Shown: positions 50,294-58,879 of the stretch, in pieces
Position numbering within the stretch: the first letter of the stretch is position 1
How the letters are laid out: the number at the start of each line of letters is the position of its first letter
Assembly: GCF_900250075.1 (NCBI RefSeq)
Contig: NZ_LT977071.1
Location: forward strand, 248,001-312,000
Source of the DNA: Cupriavidus taiwanensis
Lineage (GTDB): Bacteria; Pseudomonadota; Gammaproteobacteria; Burkholderiales; Burkholderiaceae
DNA length: 64,000 nt
Direction of reading: 5' to 3'
Position numbers and translations under genes: made by a program
The notes under the pieces: generated by a model
Databases searched by the model: none
What the model saw: only the letters and a program-made list of their open reading frames with translations
Told to the model about the DNA's origin: nothing

Positions 50294-50953
50294 TCAGCCG
50301 CCGACCTTGCACAGGCCCAGCTGCTGCGCCATCAGCACCAGCTCGGCAAAGGTGCGCGCCTTCATCTTGCGCATGGCCTGGCCGCGGTGGATCTTCACCG
50401 TCACCTCGCTGATGCCGATCTGCGCGGCGATCTGCTTGTTGAGCAGCCCCGCCACCGCCAGGCCCATGACCTCGCCTTCACGCGGCGTCAGCGACTGGTA
50501 GCTGGCGCGCAACGCGTCGAGCTGGCGCAGTCCCTGGCGCCGCAGCCGGTCTTTCTCCAGCGCGGCGGCGACCGCATCGAGCAGGTCCTGGTCGCGGAAC
50601 GGCTTGGGCATGAAGTCTTCGGCGCCGGCCTTCATGGCGGCGACCGTCATGGCGATGTCGCCGTAGCCGGTCATGAAGATGATGGGGATGTGGACACCCA
50701 GCTGCCCCAGCCGCGCCTGCAGGTCGAGCCCGCTCTGCCCGCGCAGCCTGACATCGAGCAGCAGGCAGCATGGTGTATCGGGCAAGGGCGTCGCCAGCAG
50801 TTCGGCGGCCGAGGCGAACAGCGCCACGTCCAGGCCGACCGAACGGAACAGGTTGCCCAGCGCCCGGCGCAGCGCGGCATCGTCGTCGACCACCAGCACC
50901 GTCGCGTCATCGTTCGCACTGGTGTCGGCTGGCTCCAGGCTCGGTGATGTCAC
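50294..50953 (-). CDS. FixJ-family response regulator (receiver + LuxR-type HTH)
   Basis: A regulator of about 219 aa. The receiver domain opens with VLVVDDDAALRRALGNLF. The phospho-acceptor Asp is in CCLLLDVRLRGQSGLDL, the switch threonine in IIFMTGYGD, and the lysine in DFMPKPFRD. The LuxR-type HTH lies in LTPREGEVMGLAVAGLLNKQ and ISEVTVKIHRGQAMRKM. The start is GTG 50953 because GGAG lies 8 bases upstream; an ATG at 51007 lacks a ribosome site. It is cotranscribed with, and probably phosphorylated by, the 1750-aa kinase whose start directly follows its stop. It is divergent from the isochorismatase/amidohydrolase operon, its likely target. Confidence 0.88.
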   Translation of the reverse strand: MTSPSLEPADTSANDDATVLVVDDDAALRRALGNLFRSVGLDVALFASAAELLATPLPDTPCCLLLDVRLRGQSGLDLQARLGQLGVHIPIIFMTGYGDIAMTVAAMKAGAEDFMPKPFRDQDLLDAVAAALEKDRLRRQGLRQLDALRASYQSLTPREGEVMGLAVAGLLNKQIAAQIGISEVTVKIHRGQAMRKMKARTFAELVLMAQQLGLCKVGG

Positions 50954-51313
50954 GGTCAGATCTCCAGTGCGCTCGGAAAGGTGTTGCGGATTATAACCAG
51001 CGGGCATGTCATCGCAAGGACGGGTACGGGGTCACCGCAGTGATGCAGCGGTCACCCATACCATGGTGTTAGTCGCGGGCGCGCGCGGCGACAGCGTGTA
51101 CGGCGCGCACGGCGCACCATGCCTGGGCACCGGCGCCGCGGCCGGGTAATACGAACATCCGATTTGCGTTGGCGCCGGCACCGACTAGTCTTCCCTCCGG
51201 CAGCGCTGCGGTCACGCAACCACGCCGCCCTGCTCCGCCCCTACCGGGTAGCGGCCTTGCCTTGAAGCAAGGACCGCACCCGGGCCCAACCCTGTTCCCA
51301 AGGAACCGACATC
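50954..51313. other. 360-bp divergent promoter region
   Basis: Lies between the fixJ-type regulator and the isochorismatase-like gene. It holds a promoter-like pair at 51165-51192 reading rightward and the ribosome site AAGGAACC before 51314. GACTAGTC (51184-51191) is an 8-bp palindrome overlapping the -10 and a possible regulator contact. I see no gene in it. Confidence 0.45.
51165..51192 (+). promoter_or_regulatory. candidate promoter of the hydrolase/exporter operon
   Basis: TTGCGT (51165-51170), a 16-bp spacer and TAGTCT (51187-51192). The hexamer matches are modest, as expected for a regulator-dependent promoter. It is the best candidate for the 51314 operon. Confidence 0.35.
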
Positions 51314-52000
51314 ATGTCCAACCCGAAGCTCGAAGTCCTCACCCCGCAGAACAGCCAGCTGATCATCATCGACCACCAGCCGCAGATGGCCTTCGGCGTG
51401 CAGTCGATGGACCGGCAGGCCATGAAGAACAACGTGGTCGGCCTGGCCAAGGCGGCCAAGATCTTCAATATCCCGACGACCATCACCACCGTCGAGAGCG
51501 AGTCGTTCTCGGGCTTCACCTATCCGGAACTGCTGGACGTGTTCCCGCAGCAGAAGACCCTGGAGCGCACCTCGATGAATTCGTGGGACGACCAGAAGGT
51601 GCGCGACGCGCTCAAGGCCAACGGCCGCAACAAGGTCATCGTCGCCGGGCTGTGGACCGAGGTCTGCAACACCACCTTCGCGCTGTGTGCCATGCTGGAA
51701 GGCAACTACGAGATCTACATGGTGGCCGACGCTTCGGGCGGCACCAGCAAGGAAGCGCACGACTACGCCATGCAGCGCATGGTGCAGGCCGGCGCCGTGC
51801 CGGTGACGTGGCAGCAGGTGCTGCTGGAATGGCAGCGCGACTGGGCCCAGCGCGACACGTATGACGCCGTGATGAAGCTGGTCAAGGAGCATTCGGGCGC
51901 CTACGGCATGGGCGTCGACTATGCCTACACCATGGTCCACAAGGCCCCGCAACGCACCGCCACGCCGCACGAGTCGATCGCGCCGGTGCCGGCCCGCTAA
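51314..52000 (+). CDS. isochorismatase-family hydrolase (YcaC-like)
   Basis: A 228-aa cysteine hydrolase. The first catalytic acid is in QLIIIDHQPQMAFGV (about residues 15-29). A lysine region follows near NGRNKVIVAGL, and the nucleophile cysteine is in LWTEVCNTTFALCAML (about 114-129), preceded by the family cis-peptide turn. YcaC-like members have unknown physiological substrates; others hydrolyse amides or ureas. The start is preceded by AAGGAACC. It is the first gene of an operon under the FixJ-type regulator, followed after 52 bp by an alpha/beta hydrolase gene. Confidence 0.85.
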   Translation: MSNPKLEVLTPQNSQLIIIDHQPQMAFGVQSMDRQAMKNNVVGLAKAAKIFNIPTTITTVESESFSGFTYPELLDVFPQQKTLERTSMNSWDDQKVRDALKANGRNKVIVAGLWTEVCNTTFALCAMLEGNYEIYMVADASGGTSKEAHDYAMQRMVQAGAVPVTWQQVLLEWQRDWAQRDTYDAVMKLVKEHSGAYGMGVDYAYTMVHKAPQRTATPHESIAPVPAR

Positions 52001-52052
52001 GCCTGGCGATCTCGTCGCCCCCTGTCGTCCTCCTCCATCGCAAAGGTGAATC

Positions 52053-52874
52053 ATGAGCTTTATTACTACCCAAGACGGTACCCGGATCTTCTACAAGGAC
52101 TGGGGCTCGGGCCGCCCGGTCGTGTTCTCGCACGGCTGGCCGCTCAATGCCGACGCCTGGGACGCGCAGCTGCTGTTCCTGGTGCAGCAGGGCTTTCGCG
52201 TGATCGCCCATGACCGCCGCGGCCATGGCCGCTCGGACCAGCCCGCGCGGGGCAACGACATGGACACCTATGCCGACGACCTTGCGGCGTTGCTGGACGC
52301 GCTGGACCTGCAGGATGCGACGCTGGTGGGCCACTCCACCGGCGGCGGCGAGGTGGCGCACTACATCGGCCGCCATGGCACCAAACGCGTGGCCAAGGCG
52401 GTGCTGATCGGCGCGGTGCCGCCGGTGATGCTGAAGACCACGGCCTACCCCAACGGCCTGCCGATGGCGGTGTTCGACGGCATCCGCAAGGGCGTCGCCG
52501 ACAACCGCTCGCAGTTCTACCAGGACCTGGCGGTGCCGTTCTTCGGCTTTAACCGCGACGGCGCCAAGGTTTCGCAGGGCACCATCGACGCGTTCTGGGC
52601 GCAGGGCATGGCCGGCGGCATCGTCGGCCAGTACGCCTGCATCCGGGAATTCTCGGAGGTGGACTACACCGAGGACCTGAAGAAGATCGATGTGCCGACG
52701 CTGATCCTGCATGGCGACGACGACCAGATCGTGCCCATCGGCAATTCGGCGCGGCTGTCGGCCGAGATCGTGAAGGACGCCACCCTGAAGGTCTACCCGG
52801 GTGCTTCGCACGGCATGTGCGTGATCAACGCCGACCAGGTCAATGCCGACCTGCTGGTCTTCCTGAACGCCTGA
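52053..52874 (+). CDS. alpha/beta hydrolase of the non-heme chloroperoxidase/esterase type
   Basis: A 273-aa hydrolase. The oxyanion block is [16 protein letters not shown], the nucleophile elbow [17 protein letters not shown] (Ser about 96), the aspartate lies in [12 protein letters not shown] and the histidine in [13 protein letters not shown]. This sequence set is typical of cofactor-free haloperoxidase/perhydrolase-like esterases, whose natural role is usually ester hydrolysis. It ends 4 bp before the amidohydrolase gene, indicating tight cotranscription. Confidence 0.88.
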   Translation: MSFITTQDGTRIFYKDWGSGRPVVFSHGWPLNADAWDAQLLFLVQQGFRVIAHDRRGHGRSDQPARGNDMDTYADDLAALLDALDLQDATLVGHSTGGGEVAHYIGRHGTKRVAKAVLIGAVPPVMLKTTAYPNGLPMAVFDGIRKGVADNRSQFYQDLAVPFFGFNRDGAKVSQGTIDAFWAQGMAGGIVGQYACIREFSEVDYTEDLKKIDVPTLILHGDDDQIVPIGNSARLSAEIVKDATLKVYPGASHGMCVINADQVNADLLVFLNA

Positions 52875-52878
52875 GCTT

Positions 52879-54816
52879 ATGTCAGTCACCCGCCGGCAGT
52901 TCATCGCCTCCGCCGCCGCGCTCGGCGCGGCCGCCTCCTCGGAGATCTTCGCCATGTCACCAGGCACCCCCGACCTCATCCTCGTCAACGGCAAGTTCGC
53001 CACGCTCGACAAGTCCAACCCGCAGGCCGATGCCGTGGCCGTGCGCGACGGACGCTTTGTCGGCGTCGGCACGCGCCAGGACATCATGAAGCTGGCCGGG
53101 GCGCAGACGAAGGTCATCGACCTGAATGGCCGGCGGGCCATTCCCGGGCTGATCGACAGCCACATGCACATCATCCGCGGCGGCCTGAACTACAACATGG
53201 AGCTGCGCTGGGACGGCGTGCGCTCGCTGGCCGATGCGATGCGGATGCTGAAGGACCAGGTGGCGCGCACCCCCGCGCCGCAATGGGTGCGCGTGGTGGG
53301 CGGCTTCACCGAGCACCAGTTCGCCGAGAAGCGCCTGCCCACCATCGAGGAACTGAACGCCGTGGCGCCCGATACGCCGGTGTTCATCCTGCACCTGTAC
53401 GACCGCGCCATCCTGAACGGCGCCGCGCTGCGCGCGGTGGGCTACAACAAGGACACGCCCAATCCGCCGGGCGGCGAGATCATGCGCGATGCGCGCGGCA
53501 ACCCCACCGGCCTGCTGCTGGCCAAGCCCAATGCCACCATCCTGTACGCGACGCTGGCAAAGGGCCCGAAGCTGCCGCCGGAGTACCAGAAGAACTCGAC
53601 CCGCCATTTCATGCGCGAGGTGAACCGGCTTGGCGTCACCGGCGTGATCGATGCGGGCGGCGGCTACCAGAACTACCCCGAGGACTACAGCATCATCGAG
53701 GAACTGCACAAGGAAGGCCAGCTGACGGTGCGGCTCGCCTACAACCTGTTTACGCAGAAGCCCAAGGAAGAGCTCAACGACTTCAAGTCCTGGAGCTCCC
53801 AGGTCAGGCCCGGCCAGGGCGACGACCTCTACCGCCACAACGGCGCCGGCGAGATGCTGGTCTACACCGCGGCCGACTTCGAGGATTTCCGCGTCGAGCG
53901 CCCCGAGATGGCGCCGTCGATGGAAGCCGACCTCGAGCCGGTGATCCGCCTGCTGGCGGAAAAGCGCTGGCCGTGGCGGATGCATGCCACCTATGACCAG
54001 ACCATCTCGCGCGCGCTCGACGTCTACGAGAAGGTCGCCAAAGAGGTCCCGTTCGATGGCCTGAACTGGTTCTTCGACCACGCCGAGACCATTTCCGACC
54101 GCAATATCGACCGCATTGCCGCGCTGGGCGGCGGCATCGCCGTGCAGCACCGCATGGCGTACCAGGGCGAGTATTTCGTCGAGCGCTACGGCGCGCGCGC
54201 GGCCGAAGCGACGCCGCCGGTGAAGAAGATGCTGGAGAAAGGCGTCAAGGTCGGCGCCGGCACCGACGCCACGCGCGTGGCCTCGTACAACCCGTGGGTG
54301 TCGCTGTACTGGCTGACCACCGGCAAGACCGTGGGCGGCATGCCGATGTACCCGCAGGCCAACCTGCTCGACCGCGAGACCGCGCTGCGGCTGTGGACCG
54401 AGGCCAATACCTGGTTCTCGTCCGAAGTAGGCAAGAAGGGCCAGATCAAGGTAGGCCAGCTTGCCGACCTGGCGGTGCTGTCGGCCGATTACTTCAGCGT
54501 GCCGGGCGACGAGATCCAGGACATCGCCTCGGTGCTGACCATCCTCGGCGGCAAGGTGGTCTATGGCGACGGCGACTTCGGCAAGCTGTCGCCGCAGATT
54601 CCGCCGGCGATGCCGGACTGGTCGCCGGTGCGGCATGTCGGCGGCTACCAGCCACGGCCGCAGGCCCGCAAGCTGGCCATGAACACCGCGTGCGGATGCG
54701 CCAGCAGCTGCGGCGTGCACGGGCACGCGCATGCCAGGGCCTGGACCGCGAGCGTGCCGACCGCGGACGAAAGCACCTTCTGGGGCGCACTCGGCTGTTC
54801 GTGCTGGGCGTTCTGA
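52879..54816 (+). CDS. Tat-exported YtcJ-like amidohydrolase with cysteine-rich tail
   Basis: A 645-aa metal-dependent hydrolase of the YtcJ/amidohydrolase-3 group. The N-terminus TRRQFIASAAALGAAASSE is a twin-arginine signal. Metal ligands are in IPGLIDSHMHIIRGG (about 91-105) and the later FFDHAETISDRN and GAGTDATRVASYNPW motifs. The last 50 residues form an unusual tail with repeated cysteines (TACGCASSCGVHGHAH and GALGCSCWAF) that could bind a metal or form disulphides. The start follows the upstream stop by 4 bp. It probably hydrolyses an amide or ester outside the cytoplasm; the substrate is unknown. Confidence 0.82.
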   Translation: MSVTRRQFIASAAALGAAASSEIFAMSPGTPDLILVNGKFATLDKSNPQADAVAVRDGRFVGVGTRQDIMKLAGAQTKVIDLNGRRAIPGLIDSHMHIIRGGLNYNMELRWDGVRSLADAMRMLKDQVARTPAPQWVRVVGGFTEHQFAEKRLPTIEELNAVAPDTPVFILHLYDRAILNGAALRAVGYNKDTPNPPGGEIMRDARGNPTGLLLAKPNATILYATLAKGPKLPPEYQKNSTRHFMREVNRLGVTGVIDAGGGYQNYPEDYSIIEELHKEGQLTVRLAYNLFTQKPKEELNDFKSWSSQVRPGQGDDLYRHNGAGEMLVYTAADFEDFRVERPEMAPSMEADLEPVIRLLAEKRWPWRMHATYDQTISRALDVYEKVAKEVPFDGLNWFFDHAETISDRNIDRIAALGGGIAVQHRMAYQGEYFVERYGARAAEATPPVKKMLEKGVKVGAGTDATRVASYNPWVSLYWLTTGKTVGGMPMYPQANLLDRETALRLWTEANTWFSSEVGKKGQIKVGQLADLAVLSADYFSVPGDEIQDIASVLTILGGKVVYGDGDFGKLSPQIPPAMPDWSPVRHVGGYQPRPQARKLAMNTACGCASSCGVHGHAHARAWTASVPTADESTFWGALGCSCWAF

Positions 54817-54855
54817 TCCCAGCCACTTCCCCAACGCCCCACCCGGAGACCGGCC

Positions 54856-55320
54856 ATGCCTGAACCGACCACCACGCTGACGCCGGCTTCCTCCGGCGCA
54901 GCCCCACTCCCCATGCCGCGCTGGCTGCACTGGCTCGCGCTGCTGCTGCTGTGCGCGGCCTACCTGCAGGGCGGCCTGGTCAAGCTGGTCGACTTCCGCG
55001 GCGCGATCGCCGAGATGCAGCACTTCGGCCTGGCGCCGGCGGCGCCGATGGCGATCGCGACCATCGTGCTGGAACTGGGCGCGTGCGCCATGATCCTGCT
55101 CGGCTGGCGCCGCTGGCTGGGAGCCCTGGCGCTGGCGGCGTTCACGCTGGCCGCGACCTTCGTCGCCAACCGCTTCTGGCAGGCGCCGCCCGAGGCCAGG
55201 TTCATGATGGCCAACGCCTTCTTCGAACACCTGGGCCTGGTGGGCGGCTTCCTGCTGGTGGCGTGGCACGACCTGCGCGAACGCGCGCGGCGCACGCTTG
55301 CTGCGCAGGCGAACCGGTGA
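54856..55320 (+). CDS. DoxX-family membrane protein
   Basis: A 154-aa protein with four hydrophobic segments: LHWLALLLLCAAYLQGGLVK (about 24-43), APMAIATIVLELGACAMILL, WLGALALAAFTLAATFVA and LGLVGGFLLVAWHDL. The motif GGLVKLVDFRGAIAEMQHFG after the first helix is typical of DoxX proteins. Family members are linked to quinone or thiosulphate redox and oxidative-stress functions. It lies between the amidohydrolase and MFS genes of the operon. Confidence 0.85.
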   Translation: MPEPTTTLTPASSGAAPLPMPRWLHWLALLLLCAAYLQGGLVKLVDFRGAIAEMQHFGLAPAAPMAIATIVLELGACAMILLGWRRWLGALALAAFTLAATFVANRFWQAPPEARFMMANAFFEHLGLVGGFLLVAWHDLRERARRTLAAQANR

Positions 55321-55325
55321 CCCGC

Positions 55326-56957
55326 ATGGCAGAACAAGCACTCCGCCCCCCGCCCACGCCCGCCGGTGGCGGCACCTTCGCACCGCTGGCGCAGGCCACC
55401 TTCGCGGTGCTGTGGGCCGCGACCATCCTCGGCAATATCGGCAGCTTCATGCGCGACGTGGCCAGCGCGTGGCTGGCCACCGACCTGTCCACCTCGCCCG
55501 CCGCGGTCGCCACGATCCAGGCCGCGGCCACGCTGCCGGTGTTCCTGCTGGCGATCCCGGCCGGCGTGCTGTCCGACATCCTCGACCGCCGGCGCTTCCT
55601 GATCGCGGTGCAGGTGGGGCTGGCCATGGTCAGCGGCACGCTGATGGTGCTGGCCTGGCGCCAGGCGCTAACGATCGAGATCCTGATCGGCATGGCCTTC
55701 CTCGGCGGCATCGGCGCGGCGATGATGGGGCCCACCTGGCAATCGATCGTGCCGGAACTGGTGCCGCAGCAGGAGCTCAAGCGCGCGGTCGCGCTCAATG
55801 CGCTGGGCGTCAATATCGCGCGCGCGATCGGCCCGGCCGCCGGCGGCCTGCTGCTGGCGGCGTTCGGCGCGGCCACGACCTATGGCGTGGACCTGGTCAG
55901 CTATGTCTTCGTGATCGCCGCTCTGCTGTGGTGGAAGCGCCCCCAGCGCGCCGCCGACCCGTTGCGCGAGCATTTCCTCGGCGCGTTCCGCGCGGGGCTG
56001 CGCTTTACCCGCGCGCACAGCAAGCTGCATATCGTGCTGGCGCGCGCGGCCGTGCACTTCGCCTTCGGCAGCAGCATCTGGGCCTTGTTGCCGCTGGTGG
56101 CGAAGCAACTGCTGCAGGGCGGCGCCAGCCTCTATGGCGTGCTGCTGGGCGCGGTCGGCCTCGGCGCGATCCTCGGCGCGCTGGTGATGCCGCGGCTGCA
56201 GCGGCGCCTCGACGCCGACGGCATGGTGCTGCTGTCGGCCGTCGTCACCGCGGTGGTGATGGCGGCACTGTGCATCGCGCCGCCGGTGTGGGTGGCGCTG
56301 CCGCTGCTGCTGTTCCTCGGCGCCGCCTGGATCACCGCACTGACGACGCTGGGCGGCGTGGCGCAAGCGATCCTGCCCAACTGGGTGCGCGGCCGCGCGC
56401 TGGCGGTCTACCAGATGGTGTTCAACGGCGCGATGGCGGCGGGCAGCCTGGTGTGGGGCTTCGTGGCCCAGGCGCTGGGCATCTCCGGCGGGCTGCTGGT
56501 CGCCGCCGGCGGCCTGCTGGCCGCGGCGCTGCTGCTGCATCGGCTGCGCCTGCCGCGTGGCGAGGAAGACCTTGCACCGGCCCAGCACTGGCCGGAGCCG
56601 GAGGGCGCCGACGAGATCGCGCATGACCGCGGACCGGTGATGATCCTGATCGAATATTGCGTCCGCGCGGAAGACCGCGATGCCTTCCTGCGCGCGGTGC
56701 ACAAGCTCTCGGAAGAACGGCTGCGCGACGGCGCCTTCAACTGGGGCGTGATGGAAGACCCGGCCGATCCGGAGCTGCTGACCGAATGGTTCCTGGTCGA
56801 ATCCTGGGCCGAGCACCTGCGCCAGCACCGCCGCGTGCCGCATGCCGATGCCGACCTGCAGCGCGAGATCACGCGCTTCCATGCGCGCGAGACGCCGCCG
56901 CGCGTGCGCCACCTGCTGGGTGTGGGCCTGCCGCCCGCGCCGTCGGCGCCGCGCTGA
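55326..56957 (+). CDS. MFS exporter with C-terminal ABM-like domain
   Basis: A 543-aa protein. Residues about 15-410 are a 12-helix MFS transporter of the EntS/MFS_3 type (TFAVLWAATILGNIGSFMRD, then GVLSDILDRRRFL in the helix 2-3 loop). Residues about 430-530 form a soluble domain beginning VMILIEYCVRAEDRDAFLRA and continuing WGVMEDPADPELLTEWFLVE, resembling antibiotic-biosynthesis-monooxygenase folds. Such fusions occur in this MFS subgroup. The start ATG 55326 is 6 bp after the doxX stop; a GTG at 55317 overlaps that stop. It probably exports a compound or pathway by-product. Confidence 0.85.
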   Translation: MAEQALRPPPTPAGGGTFAPLAQATFAVLWAATILGNIGSFMRDVASAWLATDLSTSPAAVATIQAAATLPVFLLAIPAGVLSDILDRRRFLIAVQVGLAMVSGTLMVLAWRQALTIEILIGMAFLGGIGAAMMGPTWQSIVPELVPQQELKRAVALNALGVNIARAIGPAAGGLLLAAFGAATTYGVDLVSYVFVIAALLWWKRPQRAADPLREHFLGAFRAGLRFTRAHSKLHIVLARAAVHFAFGSSIWALLPLVAKQLLQGGASLYGVLLGAVGLGAILGALVMPRLQRRLDADGMVLLSAVVTAVVMAALCIAPPVWVALPLLLFLGAAWITALTTLGGVAQAILPNWVRGRALAVYQMVFNGAMAAGSLVWGFVAQALGISGGLLVAAGGLLAAALLLHRLRLPRGEEDLAPAQHWPEPEGADEIAHDRGPVMILIEYCVRAEDRDAFLRAVHKLSEERLRDGAFNWGVMEDPADPELLTEWFLVESWAEHLRQHRRVPHADADLQREITRFHARETPPRVRHLLGVGLPPAPSAPR

Positions 56958-56986
56958 TTCGCCAACCTCGTCAGGAATCCGATCCC

Positions 56987-57265
56987 ATGAAGCTCTACCT
57001 TGTCTCCCTGGCCGCCGGCATCCTCGTCGGCATCATTTACGCACTGATGCAGGTCCGCTCGCCGGCGCCGCCGGTGGTGGCGCTGGTCGGCCTGCTTGGC
57101 ATGCTGATCGGCGAACAGGTGGTGCCGCCGATCAAGCGCATGCTTGCCGGCGAACCGGTGACGGCCGCGTGGTTCCACGCCGAGTGCATGCCCAAGATCA
57201 CCGGAACCCCGGGGCCGACCCTGAACGCCGCCAGCAAGCCGCCCGCCGACGATGCCGCGAACTAG
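56987..57265 (+). CDS. XapX-domain (DUF1427) small membrane protein
   Basis: A 92-aa protein. The XapX pattern is complete: YLVSLAAGILVGIIYALMQV, then SPAPPVVALVGLLGMLIGEQ (two membrane helices), followed by a short soluble tail with one cysteine and low-complexity end. The function of XapX proteins is not established. They often appear in operons with amidohydrolases and isochorismatase-like genes, as here. Its 3' end overlaps the porin gene start by 14 bp. Confidence 0.87.
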   Translation: MKLYLVSLAAGILVGIIYALMQVRSPAPPVVALVGLLGMLIGEQVVPPIKRMLAGEPVTAAWFHAECMPKITGTPGPTLNAASKPPADDAAN

Positions 57266-58358
57266 CCCGGCCCGTTGCGCGCTGCTGGGCACGTGCTGCG
57301 CCGTGCTGTGCGCGCCCGCGCTGGCGGCCGGCAGCGTCACCGTCTACGGCCGCCTGAACACGTCCCTCGAGTACAGCCGTGCCAGCACCGCGACCGACGG
57401 CACTGCCCTTGGCAGTGTCGTGCGCCTGAACAACAACCGCTCGGTATTCGGCCTGCGCGGCGAAGAAGACCTGGGCGGCGCGCTCAAGGCCGTGTGGCAG
57501 ATCGAAAGCGCACTGTCGCTCGATTCCGGCCAGGGCCAGATCGCCAGCCGCAATTCGCGCATCGGCCTGCAGGGCAGCCATGGCCTGCTGTTCCTGGGCC
57601 ACTGGCACACGCCCTACACCGAGGCGACCATGGGCTACGACCCGTACTATCCGACCACCGCCGGCTATATGGCGCTGATCGGCAACGGCTCGGCCTCGAG
57701 CACCGACAATGTCGAGAACACCAGTTCGTTCGACCGGCGCCAGAAGAACATCGTGCAGTACCGCACGCCGCCCTGGGCCGGCGTCAGCCTGTGGCTGGGC
57801 TGGGGCTTGCCCGAGGAGAAGACCACCGTCGCGCGCAATCCCGCGCTGTACTCGGTGGCGGCGGTCTACGATCGCGGCGCGCTCAACGCGACGCTGGCCT
57901 GGGAGCGCCACCAGCACTACCAGGCCGCCGGCCGCAACGACGACGCACTCAAGGCCGGCGTGGCGTGGCAGCTGCTGCCCGGCACGCGGCTGGCCGCGGT
58001 GGTCGAACACCTGCACTACCGCACCGATACCGGCGACCTGCAGCGCAACGCGTACTACGCCTCGCTGGTGCAGCAGGTCGGGACCGGCAGCGTGCGCATC
58101 GGCGTGGCCTATGCAGCCAACGGCACCGGATCGTCGACGGATACCATCGGCTTCTTCCGCAGCGGCGCGCAGACCCACGCCACGCAGTTCACGGTCGGCT
58201 ACGACTATCCGCTGTCGCGGCGCACCGCGCTGTATGCCTACTACAGCCGCATCAACAATGCCGACAACGCGATCTACGACTTCGCCATCAACGACCTCGG
58301 CGTCCGCGCCGGCGCCGATCCGCAGACGTTTGCCCTGGGGCTGCGGCACACCTTCTAG
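57252..58358 (+). CDS. Gram-negative general porin (Porin_4 type)
   Basis: A 368-aa trimeric-type porin. A signal peptide (ALLGTCCAVLCAPALAAG) is followed by the family opening SVTVYGRLNTSLEYS. Next come GLRGEEDLGGALKAVWQIES and SRIGLQGSHGLLFLGHWHTP, which include the loop-3 region. The protein ends LGLRHTF with terminal Phe. It lets small polar solutes cross the outer membrane. The start ATG 57252 lies inside the end of the XapX gene, so it is translationally coupled and probably supplies the operon's substrate. Confidence 0.9.
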   Translation: MPRTSPARCALLGTCCAVLCAPALAAGSVTVYGRLNTSLEYSRASTATDGTALGSVVRLNNNRSVFGLRGEEDLGGALKAVWQIESALSLDSGQGQIASRNSRIGLQGSHGLLFLGHWHTPYTEATMGYDPYYPTTAGYMALIGNGSASSTDNVENTSSFDRRQKNIVQYRTPPWAGVSLWLGWGLPEEKTTVARNPALYSVAAVYDRGALNATLAWERHQHYQAAGRNDDALKAGVAWQLLPGTRLAAVVEHLHYRTDTGDLQRNAYYASLVQQVGTGSVRIGVAYAANGTGSSTDTIGFFRSGAQTHATQFTVGYDYPLSRRTALYAYYSRINNADNAIYDFAINDLGVRAGADPQTFALGLRHTF

Positions 58359-58425
58359 TGCCGCCCACGCAGCAAGGGGGCGTGCGTGACCCCCGCCACC
58401 GCGCACGCCTGTTCGAGGAGTTCGC

Positions 58426-58809
58426 GTGAATGCCACGCCCGTGATTGCCATCGTCGACGACGACGCCGCCGTGCGGCAGGCCATGGGGCGGCTGCTGCGC
58501 GCCTTCGACCTGGCCGTGGAGCTCTACCCCGGCGCGGCGGAGCTGCTGGCGTCGCCATCGCTCGACGGCATCGACTGCGTGATCGCGGACGTGCAGATGC
58601 CGGGCATGAACGGCTTCGCGCTCAGCGCCGCGCTGCGCGCGCGCGGCCTGCGCATGCCGGTGATCTTCATGACGGCCTTCGACAAGCAGGGCTATGAAGC
58701 GCGCGCGCAGGCGGCGGGGGCGGCGTGCTTTATCGGCAAGCCGTTCGAGGATACCGAGATCATCCGGTGTATCGAGCGCGCGCTGGGGCTGCCGGGCCAC
58801 ACGCGGTAG
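58426..58809 (+). CDS. single-domain response regulator (FixJ-like receiver)
   Basis: A 127-aa stand-alone receiver. VIAIVDDDAAVRQAMGRLLR gives the acidic pair. The phospho-Asp is in CVIADVQMPGMNGFAL (about residue 52), the switch Thr in VIFMTAFDKQGY and the Lys in CFIGKPFEDTEI. No output domain is present. It lies downstream of the porin gene on the same strand (67 bp) and could be an alternative acceptor or phosphate sink for the large histidine kinase of this locus. It ends the operon; the exporter that follows is on the other strand. Confidence 0.87.
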   Translation: MNATPVIAIVDDDAAVRQAMGRLLRAFDLAVELYPGAAELLASPSLDGIDCVIADVQMPGMNGFALSAALRARGLRMPVIFMTAFDKQGYEARAQAAGAACFIGKPFEDTEIIRCIERALGLPGHTR

Positions 58810-58879
58810 GCCGCTCGCGCATCTCGATGCGCCATCGCTGCTCCGGCAGCCATCCTGGTGGTGCCGGTGCCCCGCTACG

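Noticed and set aside
52957..55383. An 808-codon minus-strand open frame
   Set aside because: Antisense of the YtcJ amidohydrolase and DoxX genes, which have clear family motifs; the reverse frame has none.
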